Of a DNA stretch of 64,000 nucleotides, positions 1-8,521 are shown in pieces. The notes under the pieces are model-generated. The model was given only the letters and a program-made list of their open reading frames with translations, ran no database searches and was not told where the DNA came from. A program made the position numbers and the translations under genes. The DNA comes from Pseudomonas sp. UFMG81. Lineage in GTDB: Bacteria > Pseudomonadota > Gammaproteobacteria > Pseudomonadales > Pseudomonadaceae. Numbering within the stretch: position 1 is the first letter of the stretch; every line of letters starts with the position of its first letter. The DNA lies in contig NZ_JACAFQ010000009.1 in the NCBI RefSeq assembly GCF_015354575.1, positions 79,291 through 143,290 on the forward strand, written 5' to 3'.

Positions 1-450
1 TACCTGGAGCTGGAATGGCGCCGGGCGATCCGCGAGCAACAGCAGTTGTCGCTGCTGATGATCGATGTCGACTATTTCAAGGCGTTCAACGACAGCTTCG
101 GCCACCTGGCCGGAGACGAGGCATTGCGCCAGGTGGCCGAGGCCATCCGCGGCAGTTGCTCGCGGCCCAGCGACCTGCCGGCGCGCTATGGTGGCGAGGA
201 GTTCGCCCTGGTGTTGCCCAACACCTCGCCGGGTGGGGCGCGGCTGGTGGCCGAGAAGCTGCGCCAGACCATCATGGGGCTGAACATCGCCCACACCGTG
301 CCCGAGGCGGGTTCCTACCTCACCGTGAGCATCGGCCTGGCGACCCTGACGCCGGCTGTCGGCAGCCATTGCCGCCAGTTGATTTCGGCGGCGGACAAGG
401 GGCTGTACCAGGCCAAGAACAACGGCCGTAACCAGGTGGGGATTGCCTGA
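1..450 (+). CDS. wspR: WspR-type diguanylate cyclase, C-terminal GGDEF domain (5' end outside window)
   Basis: Makes cyclic di-GMP from two GTP. Only the catalytic domain is in the window; the open frame enters from the left edge. The active-site motif is GGEEF, in the context [12 protein letters not shown]. An RxxD product-inhibition site (RPSD) sits exactly five residues before it. The C-terminal [17 protein letters not shown] stretch is the usual GGDEF-domain end. The family assignment to WspR, the response-regulator cyclase of the Wsp surface-sensing system, is inferred from the gene order wspR-prfB-lysS known in Pseudomonas. The receiver domain that would prove it lies upstream of the window. 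Confidence 0.85.
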   Translation, partial: YLELEWRRAIREQQQLSLLMIDVDYFKAFNDSFGHLAGDEALRQVAEAIRGSCSRPSDLPARYGGEEFALVLPNTSPGGARLVAEKLRQTIMGLNIAHTVPEAGSYLTVSIGLATLTPAVGSHCRQLISAADKGLYQAKNNGRNQVGIA

Positions 451-479
451 GCGCGTTATTTGAACGCTTGCGCAGTCCC

Positions 480-596
480 CTGTAGGAGCGGCCTTGTGTC
501 GCGATGGGCCGCAAGGCGGCCCCGGGATCTCAGTGTTAAAGCAGCTATCGCCAGGGCCGCTGCGCGGCCCATCGCGACACAAGGCCGCTCCTACAG
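480..596. repeat. REP inverted pair
   Basis: Two facing arms beginning TGTAGGAGCGGCC and ending GGCCGCTCCTACA enclose a central GC-rich stretch; each arm also contains TTGTGTCGCGATGGGCC or its complement. This is the putida-type REP pair, lying between wspR and prfB. It may act as a transcript-end hairpin. Confidence 0.85.
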
Positions 597-672
597 ACGG
601 ATCTGCCGCCATGCCACAGACTCGGGTATACTCGCGGGCTTTTCACCGAATTCGCACGAGAGCTGCCCGCCC

Positions 673-1768
673 ATGGAAATCCAACCGATCCTGAACACCA
701 TCAAGGACCTCACCGAGCGTTCCCAGTCTATTCGGGGGTATCTTTGACTACGATCACAAGCATGATCGTCTGGTCGAAGTAAACCGCGAGCTGGAAGACG
801 CCGCCGTCTGGAACAAGCCCGAGTACGCCCAGGCCCTGGGCCGCGAGCGCGCCATGCTGGCGCAGGTCGTCGAAACGCTCGACAAGCTGGCCAACGGCCT
901 GGGCGACTGCAAGGACCTGCTCGACATGGCCGTCGAGGAAGGTGACGAAGCTGCCGTCAGCGATGTCGTGACCGAGCTGCAAGGGCTGGAGGAATCCCTC
1001 GCCCTGCTCGAGTTCCGTCGCATGTTCAGCGGCGAGATGGACCCGAACAACGCCTACCTGGACATCCAGGCCGGCTCCGGCGGCACCGAGGCCCAGGACT
1101 GGGCCAACATCCTGTTGCGCATGTACCTGCGCTGGGCCGACAAGCGTGGCTTCGACGCCACCATCATCGAGCTGTCCGAAGGCGAAGTCGCCGGCATCAA
1201 GGGCGCCACCGTGCACATCAAGGGCGAGTACGCCTTCGGCTGGCTGCGCACCGAGATCGGTGTGCACCGCCTGGTGCGCAAGAGCCCGTTCGACTCCGGC
1301 GCCCGTCGCCACACCTCGTTCTCGGCGGTGTTCGTCTCGCCCGAGATCGACGACAAGGTCGAGATCGAGATCAATCCGTCCGACCTGCGCATCGACACCT
1401 ACCGCTCCTCCGGCGCGGGCGGCCAGCACGTCAACACCACCGACTCGGCGGTGCGTATCACCCACGTGCCGACCAACACCGTGGTGGCCTGCCAGAACGA
1501 ACGTTCCCAGCACGCCAACAAGGACACCGCCATGAAAATGCTGCGGGCCAAGTTGTACGAGCTGGAAATGCAGAAGCGCAACGCCGCCTCGCAGGCCCTG
1601 GAAGACAGCAAGTCGGACATCGGCTGGGGCCACCAGATCCGCTCCTACGTGCTGGATGACTCGCGCATCAAGGACCTGCGTACCGGCGTCGAGCGCAGCG
1701 ACTGCCAGAAGGTGCTCGACGGCGACCTCGACGAGTACCTGGAAGCGAGCCTCAAGCAGGGGCTGTAA
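673..1768 (+). CDS. prfB: Peptide chain release factor 2 (programmed +1 frameshift)
   Basis: RF2 recognises UGA and UAA stop codons and triggers peptide release. The gene reads from ATG 673 in one frame to an in-frame TGA at 745-747, and the remaining protein is in the +1 frame from 746. Joined, the product is 364 residues, the normal RF2 length. Stop recognition is by S204-P205-F206, and the peptidyl-tRNA hydrolysis motif is GGQ at 249-251. Low RF2 stalls the ribosome at the TGA and favours the frameshift, so the protein controls its own synthesis (known for the family). lysS follows after about 90 bases and may be co-transcribed. Confidence 0.97.
731..748 (+). promoter_or_regulatory. RF2 programmed frameshift site
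   Basis: The slippery sequence CTT TGA C (742-748) follows an internal Shine-Dalgarno-like GGGGG (734-738) at the spacing seen in other prfB genes. The reading frame resumes at GAC 746. This is why prfB appears as two open frames. Confidence 0.95.
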
Positions 1769-1783
1769 TCCGCACACCACCGC

Positions 1784-1812
1784 CGCGATACCGGGCCTTC
1801 GCCCGTATCGCG
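1784..1812 (+). other. Stem-loop between prfB and lysS
   Basis: CGCGATAC and TATCGCG arms with an inner GGGC/GCCC pair and a CTTC loop form a strong hairpin with one bulged C. No T-run follows, so it is more likely an RNA-processing or stability element than a terminator. That role is inference. Confidence 0.6.
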
Positions 1813-1860
1813 TGCCCTGCCCGACAGGGGCAACGAACACCTGATGGAAAGAATGACGAC

Positions 1861-3363
1861 ATGAGCGACCTCCAGACCGAATCGCAAGACCTGCAACAGG
1901 AAGAAAACGCCCTGATCGCCCTGCGCAAGGAAAAGCTTGCCGCAGAGCGCGCCAAGGGCAATGCCTTCCCCAACGACTTCCGTCGCGACAGCTACTGCAA
2001 CGACCTGCAGAAACAGTACGCGGACAAGACCAAGGAAGAGCTGGAAGCAGCCGCGATCCCGGTCAAGGTGGCGGGCCGCATCATGCTCAACCGTGGCTCG
2101 TTCATGGTCATCCAGGACATGACCGGTCGCATCCAGGTCTACGTCAACCGTAAGACGCTGTCGGAAGAGACGCTGGCCGCGGTCAAGACCTGGGACCTGG
2201 GCGACATCATCAGCGCCGAAGGCACCCTGGCCCGTTCCGGCAAGGGCGACCTGTACGTCGAGATGACCAACGTGCGCCTGCTGACCAAGTCGCTGCGCCC
2301 GCTGCCGGACAAGCACCACGGCCTGACCGACACCGAGCAGCGCTACCGCCAGCGCTACGTCGACCTGATGGTCAACGAGGAAACCCGCCACACCTTCCGT
2401 GTGCGTTCGCAGGTGATCTCGCACATCCGCAAGTTCCTCATCGAGCGCGACTTCCTCGAAGTGGAAACGCCGATGCTGCAGACCATCCCTGGCGGCGCCG
2501 CGGCCAAGCCATTCGAAACCCACCACAACGCACTGGACATGGCCATGTTCCTGCGTATCGCCCCGGAGCTTTATCTGAAGCGCCTGGTGGTCGGTGGTTT
2601 CGAGAAGGTCTTCGAGATCAACCGCAACTTCCGTAACGAAGGCGTCTCGACCCGGCACAACCCTGAATTCACCATGCTCGAGTTCTACCAGGCCTACGCC
2701 GACTACAACGACAACATGGACCTCACCGAAGAGCTGTTCCGCGAGCTGGCGCAGCTGGTGCTGGGCAGCACCGACGTGCCGTACGGCGACAAGGTGTTCC
2801 ACTTCGGCGAGCCGTTCGTGCGCCTGTCGGTGTTCGACTCGATCCTCAAGTACAACCCGGAGCTCACCGCCGCCGACCTGCAGGACGTCGACCGTGCCCG
2901 CGAGATCGCCAAGAAGGCCGGTGCCAAGGTGCTCGGCCATGAAGGTCTGGGTAAGTTGCAGGTGATGATTTTCGAAGAGCTGGTCGAGCACAAGCTGGAG
3001 CAGCCGCACTTCATCACCGAGTACCCGTTCGAAGTCTCGCCGCTGGCCCGTCGCAACGACGACAACCCGGCCGTGACCGACCGCTTCGAGCTGTTCATTG
3101 GTGGCCGCGAGATCGCCAACGCCTACTCCGAGCTCAACGACGCCGAAGACCAGGCCGAGCGCTTCCTGGCCCAGGTGGCCGAGAAAGACGCCGGTGACGA
3201 CGAGGCCATGCACTACGACGCCGACTTCGTGCGCGCCCTGGAGTACGGCATGCCGCCGACCGCCGGTGAGGGCATCGGCATCGACCGCCTGGTGATGCTG
3301 CTGACCAACTCGCCGTCGATCCGCGACGTGATCCTGTTCCCGCACATGCGTCCGCAGGCCTGA
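1861..3363 (+). CDS. lysS: Lysyl-tRNA synthetase, class II
   Basis: Charges tRNA-Lys with lysine. The 500-residue length is normal for the class II enzyme. An N-terminal OB-fold anticodon-binding domain is visible (region with [17 protein letters not shown]). Class II motif 2 reads [18 protein letters not shown] and motif 3 reads [11 protein letters not shown] near the C-terminus. It lies downstream of prfB in the same direction, the conserved arrangement in gamma-proteobacteria, and is closed by a clear intrinsic terminator. Confidence 0.98.
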   Translation: MSDLQTESQDLQQEENALIALRKEKLAAERAKGNAFPNDFRRDSYCNDLQKQYADKTKEELEAAAIPVKVAGRIMLNRGSFMVIQDMTGRIQVYVNRKTLSEETLAAVKTWDLGDIISAEGTLARSGKGDLYVEMTNVRLLTKSLRPLPDKHHGLTDTEQRYRQRYVDLMVNEETRHTFRVRSQVISHIRKFLIERDFLEVETPMLQTIPGGAAAKPFETHHNALDMAMFLRIAPELYLKRLVVGGFEKVFEINRNFRNEGVSTRHNPEFTMLEFYQAYADYNDNMDLTEELFRELAQLVLGSTDVPYGDKVFHFGEPFVRLSVFDSILKYNPELTAADLQDVDRAREIAKKAGAKVLGHEGLGKLQVMIFEELVEHKLEQPHFITEYPFEVSPLARRNDDNPAVTDRFELFIGGREIANAYSELNDAEDQAERFLAQVAEKDAGDDEAMHYDADFVRALEYGMPPTAGEGIGIDRLVMLLTNSPSIRDVILFPHMRPQA

Positions 3364-3374
3364 GTGATCTGAAC

Positions 3375-3399
3375 AAGCCGCCTTTCGAGGCGGCTTTTT
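3375..3399 (+). terminator. Intrinsic terminator of lysS
   Basis: The hairpin AAGCCGCCT...AGGCGGCTT is followed directly by a run of T, 12 bases after the lysS stop codon. Confidence 0.9.
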
Positions 3400-3428
3400 C
3401 TTGCCTGAAGCTTTATGTTGTCTGTGTC

Positions 3429-3518
3429 GGCCCTATCGCTGGCAAGCCAGCTCCCACAGGTACTGCACACCTGAGCATTGTGGGGGCCCTGTGGGAGCCG
3501 GCTTGCCGGCGATAGGCC
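3429..3518. repeat. REP inverted pair
   Basis: Facing arms GGCCCTATCGCTGGCAAGCC and GCCGGCTTGCCGGCGATAGG are separated by a short spacer. Open frames through this repeat extend the following TetR gene artificially at its 5' end. Confidence 0.85.
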
Positions 3519-3571
3519 GGTACAGGCAGCAGATGACTCGAACCATGAGGTACCGCCCCGTGACACCCGCC

Positions 3572-4276
3572 ATGCCCCACCCCGGCGCCGCCGGAATCGC
3601 CACCGCCGTTGCCGAGAGCGTGCAATACCAGGGCCGCAAGACCGCCCGCCAGGGCAGCGAGCAGCGCCGCCAGCAGATCCTCGACGCCGCCATGCGCATC
3701 GTCGTGCGCGATGGCGTGCGCGGCGTGCGCCACCGTGCCGTGGCCGCCGAGGCCGGCGTGCCGCTGTCGGCTACCACGTATTACTTCAAGGATATCCAGG
3801 ACCTGCTGGCCGACACCTTCGCCCAGTACGTCGAACGCAGCGCCGCCTACATGGCCAAACTGTGGGCCAACACCGAAGTGCTGCTGCGCCAGTTGCTGGC
3901 CCAGGGCGACGGCAGCCCAGAGGCGCGGGTACGCCTGGTGAATGAAGTGGCGCGCATGACCGCCGACTACGTCACTCGCCAGTTGCACAACCGCCGCGAC
4001 TTCCTCATGGCCGAGCAGGCCTTCCGCCAGGAGGCGCTGCTGTGCCCGCGCCTGGCCGAGCTGGTGCGCGCCCATGAGCAGATCCTGCTGCATGGCGCCC
4101 GGCAGATGCTCCAGGTGGTCGGTTCGCGCCAGCCCGAGCAGGACGCCCGGATGTTGACGGCGATTATCGAGCAGATGGAATATCAGGGCCTGCTCGAGGA
4201 TGCGAATGCGCAGGCCGATGAGCAGATGCTCGCTATTCTTGTCCGATACCTGCAAATGGTGCTGGCATCGGCCTGA
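3572..4276 (+). CDS. TetR-family transcriptional regulator
   Basis: A one-component repressor-type regulator of about 234 residues. The N-terminal helix-turn-helix is clear: RRQQILDAAMRIV, then VRHRAVAAEAGVPLSATTYYF, the classic TetR recognition helix ending in YYF. The ligand domain is not diagnostic. Start choice: the frame is open further upstream, but that part is REP sequence, so only ATG 3533, 3545 or 3572 are reasonable. The last gives a length typical of the family. A TetR gene after lysS is also known in P. aeruginosa. Target genes are unknown; the lipoprotein gene 30 bases downstream may be co-transcribed. Confidence 0.85.
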   Translation: MPHPGAAGIATAVAESVQYQGRKTARQGSEQRRQQILDAAMRIVVRDGVRGVRHRAVAAEAGVPLSATTYYFKDIQDLLADTFAQYVERSAAYMAKLWANTEVLLRQLLAQGDGSPEARVRLVNEVARMTADYVTRQLHNRRDFLMAEQAFRQEALLCPRLAELVRAHEQILLHGARQMLQVVGSRQPEQDARMLTAIIEQMEYQGLLEDANAQADEQMLAILVRYLQMVLASA

Positions 4277-4305
4277 GCGGCGAACGAATTTTCAAGGAGA
4301 ACCTG

Positions 4306-4854
4306 ATGAAAGCCTGGCGTGTGGTGTTGTTGACCTGGTCATTCCTCTTGCTCGGCGGGTGTCTGGTGACCTTCCATGAGCCGCTACCCAGCAACCAGGC
4401 GGCGCCCAAGGCCCTGCTCGGCAAATGGAGCAGCAAGGACGCCTGGGGCGAGCCGCTGAAGCTCACGATCAGCCGCAGTGGCGGCGATGCCTACAAGGCG
4501 GTGGCCACCGCCAAGGGCAAGGCGCCCGAGGAATACGTGTTCACCGTGTCGCGCCATGGCAACCGCTGGTACCTGTCGGCCGGTGTGCCCAAACGGCTGG
4601 GGGGCAACTTCCTGATTGGCGGCTTCGATATCGTCGATGGCAAGGAGCTGGTGGTGTACAACCTCGATGTCGAGCAGGTGCAGCAGGCCGTGGAGAAGAA
4701 GGAACTGAACGGGCGCAGCATCGAAGTACCGGAGGAAGACGGCGAGGGCGTGCTGATCGACAGCCCAGCGGCGCGCGTATTGGCGTACCTGGATGACCCG
4801 GCCAATTCCGACCTGTTCGTAGAGGTGGCGCGCTTCCAGCGTTCCGGCAAATGA
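4306..4854 (+). CDS. Predicted outer-membrane lipoprotein, unknown function
   Basis: A 182-residue protein with a hydrophobic signal (LLTWSFLLLGG) and a lipobox LGGC, so the mature protein would start at the Cys with a lipid anchor. The body contains GKWSSKDAWGEP, suggesting a small beta-rich domain like those of other short Pseudomonas lipoproteins. There is a strong ribosome site AAGGAGA 6 bases before ATG 4306. It sits 29 bases behind the TetR gene. No catalytic motif was recognised. Confidence 0.8.
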   Translation: MKAWRVVLLTWSFLLLGGCLVTFHEPLPSNQAAPKALLGKWSSKDAWGEPLKLTISRSGGDAYKAVATAKGKAPEEYVFTVSRHGNRWYLSAGVPKRLGGNFLIGGFDIVDGKELVVYNLDVEQVQQAVEKKELNGRSIEVPEEDGEGVLIDSPAARVLAYLDDPANSDLFVEVARFQRSGK

Positions 4855-4860
4855 CCGTAT

Positions 4861-4956
4861 CGGCCTTTTCGCGGCTAACGCCGCTCCCGCAGGTGCAGCG
4901 TCAGGCCTGAGGGCTGTGAAATCCCTGTGGGAGCGGCTTTAGCCGCGAAGGGGCCG
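4861..4956. repeat. REP inverted pair
   Basis: Arms CGGCCTTTTCGCGGCTAACG and its facing partner TTAGCCGCGAAGGGGCCGG carry the CCGCTCCCGCAGG / CTGTGGGAGCGG ends typical of putida REPs. It lies just upstream of the QEGLA-family gene. Confidence 0.85.
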
Positions 4957-4990
4957 GTTCAGGTGTCTTGTACTAGAAAGGAGTCCCTCG

Positions 4991-6268
4991 GTGGACGAGT
5001 ACCAGCAAACCATACGTACGTTGTCCGACCGCATCGTCGCCGCGCAAACTCCCATCCGCGTACTCGACGCGGTGAAGTGGGACGACAACATCCGCCAAGG
5101 CTTCCTCAAGGCCAAGGGCAAGGAGCCACCGGCGGTGGACCGGGCTTACTACCAAAGCCGCCCCTTGTCGTTCGACTCCAACGCGGTCAAGGCCGAGTTC
5201 CAGAGCATCGAGCGCGACATCACCCGCCAGCTTGGCCAGTTCAACCCGGTCGGGCAGATCATGCGGCGCATGTGCAAGGAGTACCGCATGGTGGTGCGCA
5301 TGCTCGAAGCACGTGGCACCGAGGACTTCGGGCTGATTTCCCAAGAGCTGTATGGCGCTGCTTCCGACGCCTTCCACGCCGGTGACCCGACCCTCGCCGA
5401 CCTGGGGTTGATGCTGTCGGACTACCTGAACAACATCGATGGCCGTGGCGACCTGAAGGACGAGCCGAAGAACCTCACCGCCAAGGAAGCCGTGGCGATC
5501 CTCCAGCGCCGCCTGAACAAGGTGTTCGGCGAGGCCGAGGAGACCATCCGTGTGTTCGAGTCCGACGGCATCGTCGCCGACGCCGCGGCCGGTGCCGACT
5601 ACATCAAGGTGCGCGCCGACGCGATGTTCAACGCCCGCGACGTACGCGCCCTGGAAGTGCATGAAGGGCTGGTGCATGTCGGCACCACCCTCAATGGGCT
5701 GAACCAGCCGATCTGCACCTTCCTGGCCAAGGGCCCACCCTCGTCCACGGTGACCCAGGAAGGCCTGGCCATTCTGATGGAGGTGATCGCCTTCGCCTCC
5801 TACCCCAGCCGCCTGCGCAAGCTCACCAACCGCACCCGGGCCATCCACATGGTCGAGGAGGGCGCGGACTTCATGCAGGTCTACGAATTCTTCCGCGGCC
5901 AGGGCTTCGAGATGGCGCAGAGCTACAGCAATGCCAGCCGGGTGTTCCGGGGTTCGGTACCGAACGGGCTGCCATTTACCAAGGACTTGTCCTACCTCAA
6001 GGGTTTCATCATGGTTTACAACTACATTCAGTTGGCCGTGAAGAAGGGCAAGCTGGAGCAGATCCCCTTGCTGTTCTGCGGCAAGACAACGCTCGAAGAC
6101 ATGCGCACGCTGCGCCAGCTGGTCGAAGAGGGGCTGGTGGAGCCGCCCAAGTACCTGCCCGAGCAGTTCCGCGACCTCAACGCGCTGTCGGCGTGGATGT
6201 GCTTCTCCAACTTCCTCAACCACCTGAGCCTGGACCGCATTGAAGCCGACTACGCGAACATTCTCTGA
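4991..6268 (+). CDS. QEGLA-motif/DUF1704 protein, putative MATCAP-like zinc carboxypeptidase
   Basis: A 425-residue protein of the family annotated as 'flavohemoglobin expression-modulating QEGLA motif protein' (DUF1704). It carries H224-E225-x-x-x-H229 and, 28 residues later, Q256-E257-G-L-A. That layout matches the eukaryotic tubulin tyrosine carboxypeptidase MATCAP, which belongs to the same domain family: two His ligands, a catalytic Glu and a Glu as third zinc ligand. Peptidase activity here is inference; the bacterial substrate is unknown. It starts at GTG 4991 with AAAGGAG seven bases upstream. Its 3' end overlaps the next gene by 29 bases. No signal peptide is seen, so it is probably cytoplasmic. 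Confidence 0.85.
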   Translation: MDEYQQTIRTLSDRIVAAQTPIRVLDAVKWDDNIRQGFLKAKGKEPPAVDRAYYQSRPLSFDSNAVKAEFQSIERDITRQLGQFNPVGQIMRRMCKEYRMVVRMLEARGTEDFGLISQELYGAASDAFHAGDPTLADLGLMLSDYLNNIDGRGDLKDEPKNLTAKEAVAILQRRLNKVFGEAEETIRVFESDGIVADAAAGADYIKVRADAMFNARDVRALEVHEGLVHVGTTLNGLNQPICTFLAKGPPSSTVTQEGLAILMEVIAFASYPSRLRKLTNRTRAIHMVEEGADFMQVYEFFRGQGFEMAQSYSNASRVFRGSVPNGLPFTKDLSYLKGFIMVYNYIQLAVKKGKLEQIPLLFCGKTTLEDMRTLRQLVEEGLVEPPKYLPEQFRDLNALSAWMCFSNFLNHLSLDRIEADYANIL

Positions 6269-7163
6269 CGCTTGCCGTCACCTCGCCTTCGGCCTCGGGC
6301 TGCTGCTGTTGAGCGGTTGCAGCAGCTTGTTGTTCTACCCCGAACCCGGCCAGCCCTTCACCCCCGAGCGGGCGAAACTCGACTACCGTGATCTCACCCT
6401 CACCACCGCCGACGGCGTTCGCCTGCACGGCTGGTGGCTGCCGGCCAAGGCCGGGGTCGAGGTCAAGGGCACGGTGCTGCACCTGCATGGCAACGGCGGC
6501 AACCTGCCGGGCCATCTGGGGGGCAGCTACTGGTTGCCAGAGCAGGGTTACCAGGTGCTGATGATCGATTACCGGGGCTACGGCCTGTCCCAGGGCAAGC
6601 CGACCCTGCCCGACGTCTACCAAGATATCGCGGCGGCCATGGCCTGGCTGGAGCACGCCCCCGAAGTGCAGGGCAAGCCGCTGGTGCTGCTGGGCCAGAG
6701 CCTCGGCGGCGCGATGGCCATCCACTACCTGGCGGCGCACCCGCAGCAGCGTCAGCGTTTCAGCGCGCTGGTGTTCGATGGCGTGCCGGCCAGTTACCGG
6801 GCGGTGGGCCGCTATGCACTGAGTACTTCGTGGCTGACCTGGCCGCTGCAGGTGCCGCTGTCGTGGCTGGTGCCCGACGGCGACAGCGCGATCCGTTCCA
6901 TCGAACAGCTGGCCAGCCCGCCGAAGCTGTTCTTCCACAGCATCGATGACAACCTGGTGCCGATGGACAATGGCATCCGCCTGTACCAGCACGCGCCACC
7001 GCCGCGGGTGCTGCAACTGACCCGCGGCGGCCATGTGCAGACGTTTGCCGACCCGACCTGGCGCCAGGTGATGCTGCGCTTCCTGGACGACCCTACGCAC
7101 TTCAATGGCCTGCGCCGCCTGGCCGAAGTGCCCAACTACCCTGACGAGAAGAACAAGCAATGA
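6240..7163 (+). CDS. Lipoprotein alpha/beta hydrolase
   Basis: A 307-residue serine hydrolase of the BAAT/BEM46-like type. Visible features are a signal with lipobox LLSGC near residue 27, an oxyanion region HGNGGN, a nucleophile elbow GQSLGG, an acid Asp in DDNLVP and a His in GGHVQTF. It probably acts in the periplasm, anchored to a membrane. The only start that keeps the signal peptide is TTG 6240, inside the end of the upstream gene, implying translational coupling. The natural substrate is not evident. Confidence 0.85.
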   Translation: MKPTTRTFSDACRHLAFGLGLLLLSGCSSLLFYPEPGQPFTPERAKLDYRDLTLTTADGVRLHGWWLPAKAGVEVKGTVLHLHGNGGNLPGHLGGSYWLPEQGYQVLMIDYRGYGLSQGKPTLPDVYQDIAAAMAWLEHAPEVQGKPLVLLGQSLGGAMAIHYLAAHPQQRQRFSALVFDGVPASYRAVGRYALSTSWLTWPLQVPLSWLVPDGDSAIRSIEQLASPPKLFFHSIDDNLVPMDNGIRLYQHAPPPRVLQLTRGGHVQTFADPTWRQVMLRFLDDPTHFNGLRRLAEVPNYPDEKNKQ

Positions 7164-7486
7164 GTGAAGAACGCAACGCCATCCCGCTGATCCTGACCGG
7201 TGTCGGCAGCATCATCGTGACGGTGGGAGCCCTCTGGTACTACGGCTACCTGCATTTCGCCAAGCCTGAGGACGCCCTGTTGCTGCAGGACTTCACCATG
7301 CTCAAGACCATCCCGGGCGAGGACTACAAGGTGTCGCTGGACCCGGCGCCGCAGACGGCGCAGTGCATCGATGGCGTGCTGGTGCTGTTCGACATGCAGC
7401 AGAAGGGGTTGACCGGGGTGCTGGTGGACAACCGCAAGCGCGCGGTGCGCTGCATGGGTGAGGAGACGCCGCAACAGGTGCAGTGA
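7160..7486 (+). CDS. Small single-pass membrane protein, unknown function
   Basis: A 108-residue protein whose ATG overlaps the stop codon of the hydrolase gene (ATGA), so it is translationally coupled. One transmembrane helix (PLILTGVGSIIVTVGALWYY) is followed by a soluble domain of about 75 residues with two Cys (in AQCIDG and VRCMGE), which could pair in the periplasm. Not recognised. Its position as third member of the overlapping QEGLA operon suggests a shared process. Confidence 0.75.
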   Translation: MSEERNAIPLILTGVGSIIVTVGALWYYGYLHFAKPEDALLLQDFTMLKTIPGEDYKVSLDPAPQTAQCIDGVLVLFDMQQKGLTGVLVDNRKRAVRCMGEETPQQVQ

Positions 7487-7602
7487 GTTTCACACCTGCT
7501 GGCCGCTGGGGACGCTCCCAGCCAATCCGAGCAATTGTCTTGTGTCGTTTCTAGTGGCCTCATCGCTGGCATGCCGGCTTCCACCTCAAGGCATGCATTT
7601 CT

Positions 7603-7798
7603 CCTGTAGGAGCGGCCTTGCCGGGGCGCCGGACCGGTCGGAAAGGGGTGCGCAGCGCCCCCAGGATCTCGAATACACCTCAAGATCGCCGAGGCCGCTT
7701 TGCGGTCTGTTCGCGACACAAGGCCGCTCCTACAGGGTTAGCGCTGAGCTGGACGTCGATGCGGTCGGTGTGGGAGCGGGCTTGCCCGCGAAGAGGCC
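7603..7798. repeat. REP cluster (one pair plus one single element)
   Basis: A REP pair lies at about 7603-7735 (arms TGTAGGAGCGGCC...GGCCGCTCCTACA), followed by a single REP at about 7769-7798 (GTGGGAGCGGGCTTGCCCGC). These fill the 340-base gap between the small membrane gene and the relE-like gene; I see no gene in the remainder. Confidence 0.8.
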
Positions 7799-7824
7799 GG
7801 TGCAGGCGATGAAAAATTGTCAGT

Positions 7825-8142
7825 TCACTGCAATCGTGATTGTGCAGTCGCGTAGACGTCGCCGTTCTCCCGCTTGCCGATAGCGATGACCAGTACAACC
7901 ACGCGTTCGTCCATAACCCGATATACGAGGCGGTACCCAGCGGATTTCAATTTGATCTTGAAGCAATCCGCCATGGCGGTGAGCTTGTCCTTCTCCACCC
8001 TGGGGTGCATCAACCGCTCTTTGAGCTTCTTGGCGAACTGAAGCCGCAATTGCGGCTCGAGCTTGCGATACTCTCTTTGCGCTCGTGCGTCGAATTCAAG
8101 GTTGTAGCTTGGTGTCCCTTTCGGCCTCGGCAATGAGTTCAT
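7825..8142 (-). CDS. RelE/ParE-family toxin
   Basis: A 105-residue basic protein. YNLEFDARAQREYRKLEPQ matches the RelE N-terminal pattern, and the C-terminal half has the family's beta-strands (KIKLKSAGYRLVYRVMDERVVVLVIAIGKRE) with Arg residues suited to mRNA cleavage on the ribosome. RelE activity is a family inference. The start is ATG 8142, the only start that keeps the fold; it lies inside the antitoxin gene (47-base overlap). The order antitoxin then toxin is standard for relBE. Confidence 0.88.
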   Translation of the reverse strand: MNSLPRPKGTPSYNLEFDARAQREYRKLEPQLRLQFAKKLKERLMHPRVEKDKLTAMADCFKIKLKSAGYRLVYRVMDERVVVLVIAIGKRENGDVYATAQSRLQ

Positions 8143-8380
8143 CGATATCCACTCTGATGGTGGGACCACCCATACGCTGGCGTACCAATTCCGCCAATTG
8201 CAGATCGTCAATCAGGTCCATCATTGCTTCGTAGCGCTCAGGCGGCACTGCATAGAAAGCAGGTTCGTTGCGATTGAGGATCACCACGGTCTCACCGTGG
8301 GCTTCGCGAATGGTGCCCATTGGATCTTTCTTCAGGTCGGTGATCGATGCTGCCAGATCGGCGAGGACAGGGTAGGTCAT
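8096..8380 (-). CDS. RelB/Phd-YefM-type antitoxin
   Basis: A 94-residue acidic protein. The N-terminal half (LAASITDLKKDP, then GETVVILNRNEPAFYAVPPERYE) is the Phd/YefM DNA-binding fold. The C-terminal half is acidic and probably wraps the toxin. It would bind its own promoter with the toxin and neutralise it. It overlaps the toxin gene by 47 bases. No strong Shine-Dalgarno is seen before ATG 8380. Confidence 0.88.
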   Translation of the reverse strand: MTYPVLADLAASITDLKKDPMGTIREAHGETVVILNRNEPAFYAVPPERYEAMMDLIDDLQLAELVRQRMGGPTIRVDIDELIAEAERDTKLQP

Positions 8381-8474
8381 TGTTGTATCAATCCATTAAG
8401 GGGTGAAGGACAATGTCGCCAGTCTAGTGCTTCCAATGGTGCTTTTAAAGGTGTTCTTGACGACTGGCAAGCAA

Positions 8475-8504
8475 GAAAAACCCCGCCATCAAGGCGGGGT
8501 TTTC
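8475..8504 (-). terminator. Bidirectional intrinsic terminator
   Basis: GAAAAACCCCGCC-ATCAA-GGCGGGGTTTTC forms a 7-bp GC stem with A and T tracts on either side. It ends the leftward OmpA-lipoprotein transcript. Confidence 0.85.
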
Positions 8505-8521
8505 ATGACAGACGGCAGGCC

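Noticed and set aside
728..1840. Long minus-strand frame antisense to prfB, and similar ones antisense to lysS, ppc, dinG and rapA
   Set aside because: High-GC shadow frames; the sense strand contains recognised full-length proteins.
3401..3571. N-terminal extension of the TetR regulator
   Set aside because: The added residues are encoded by a REP pair and are absent from the TetR fold.
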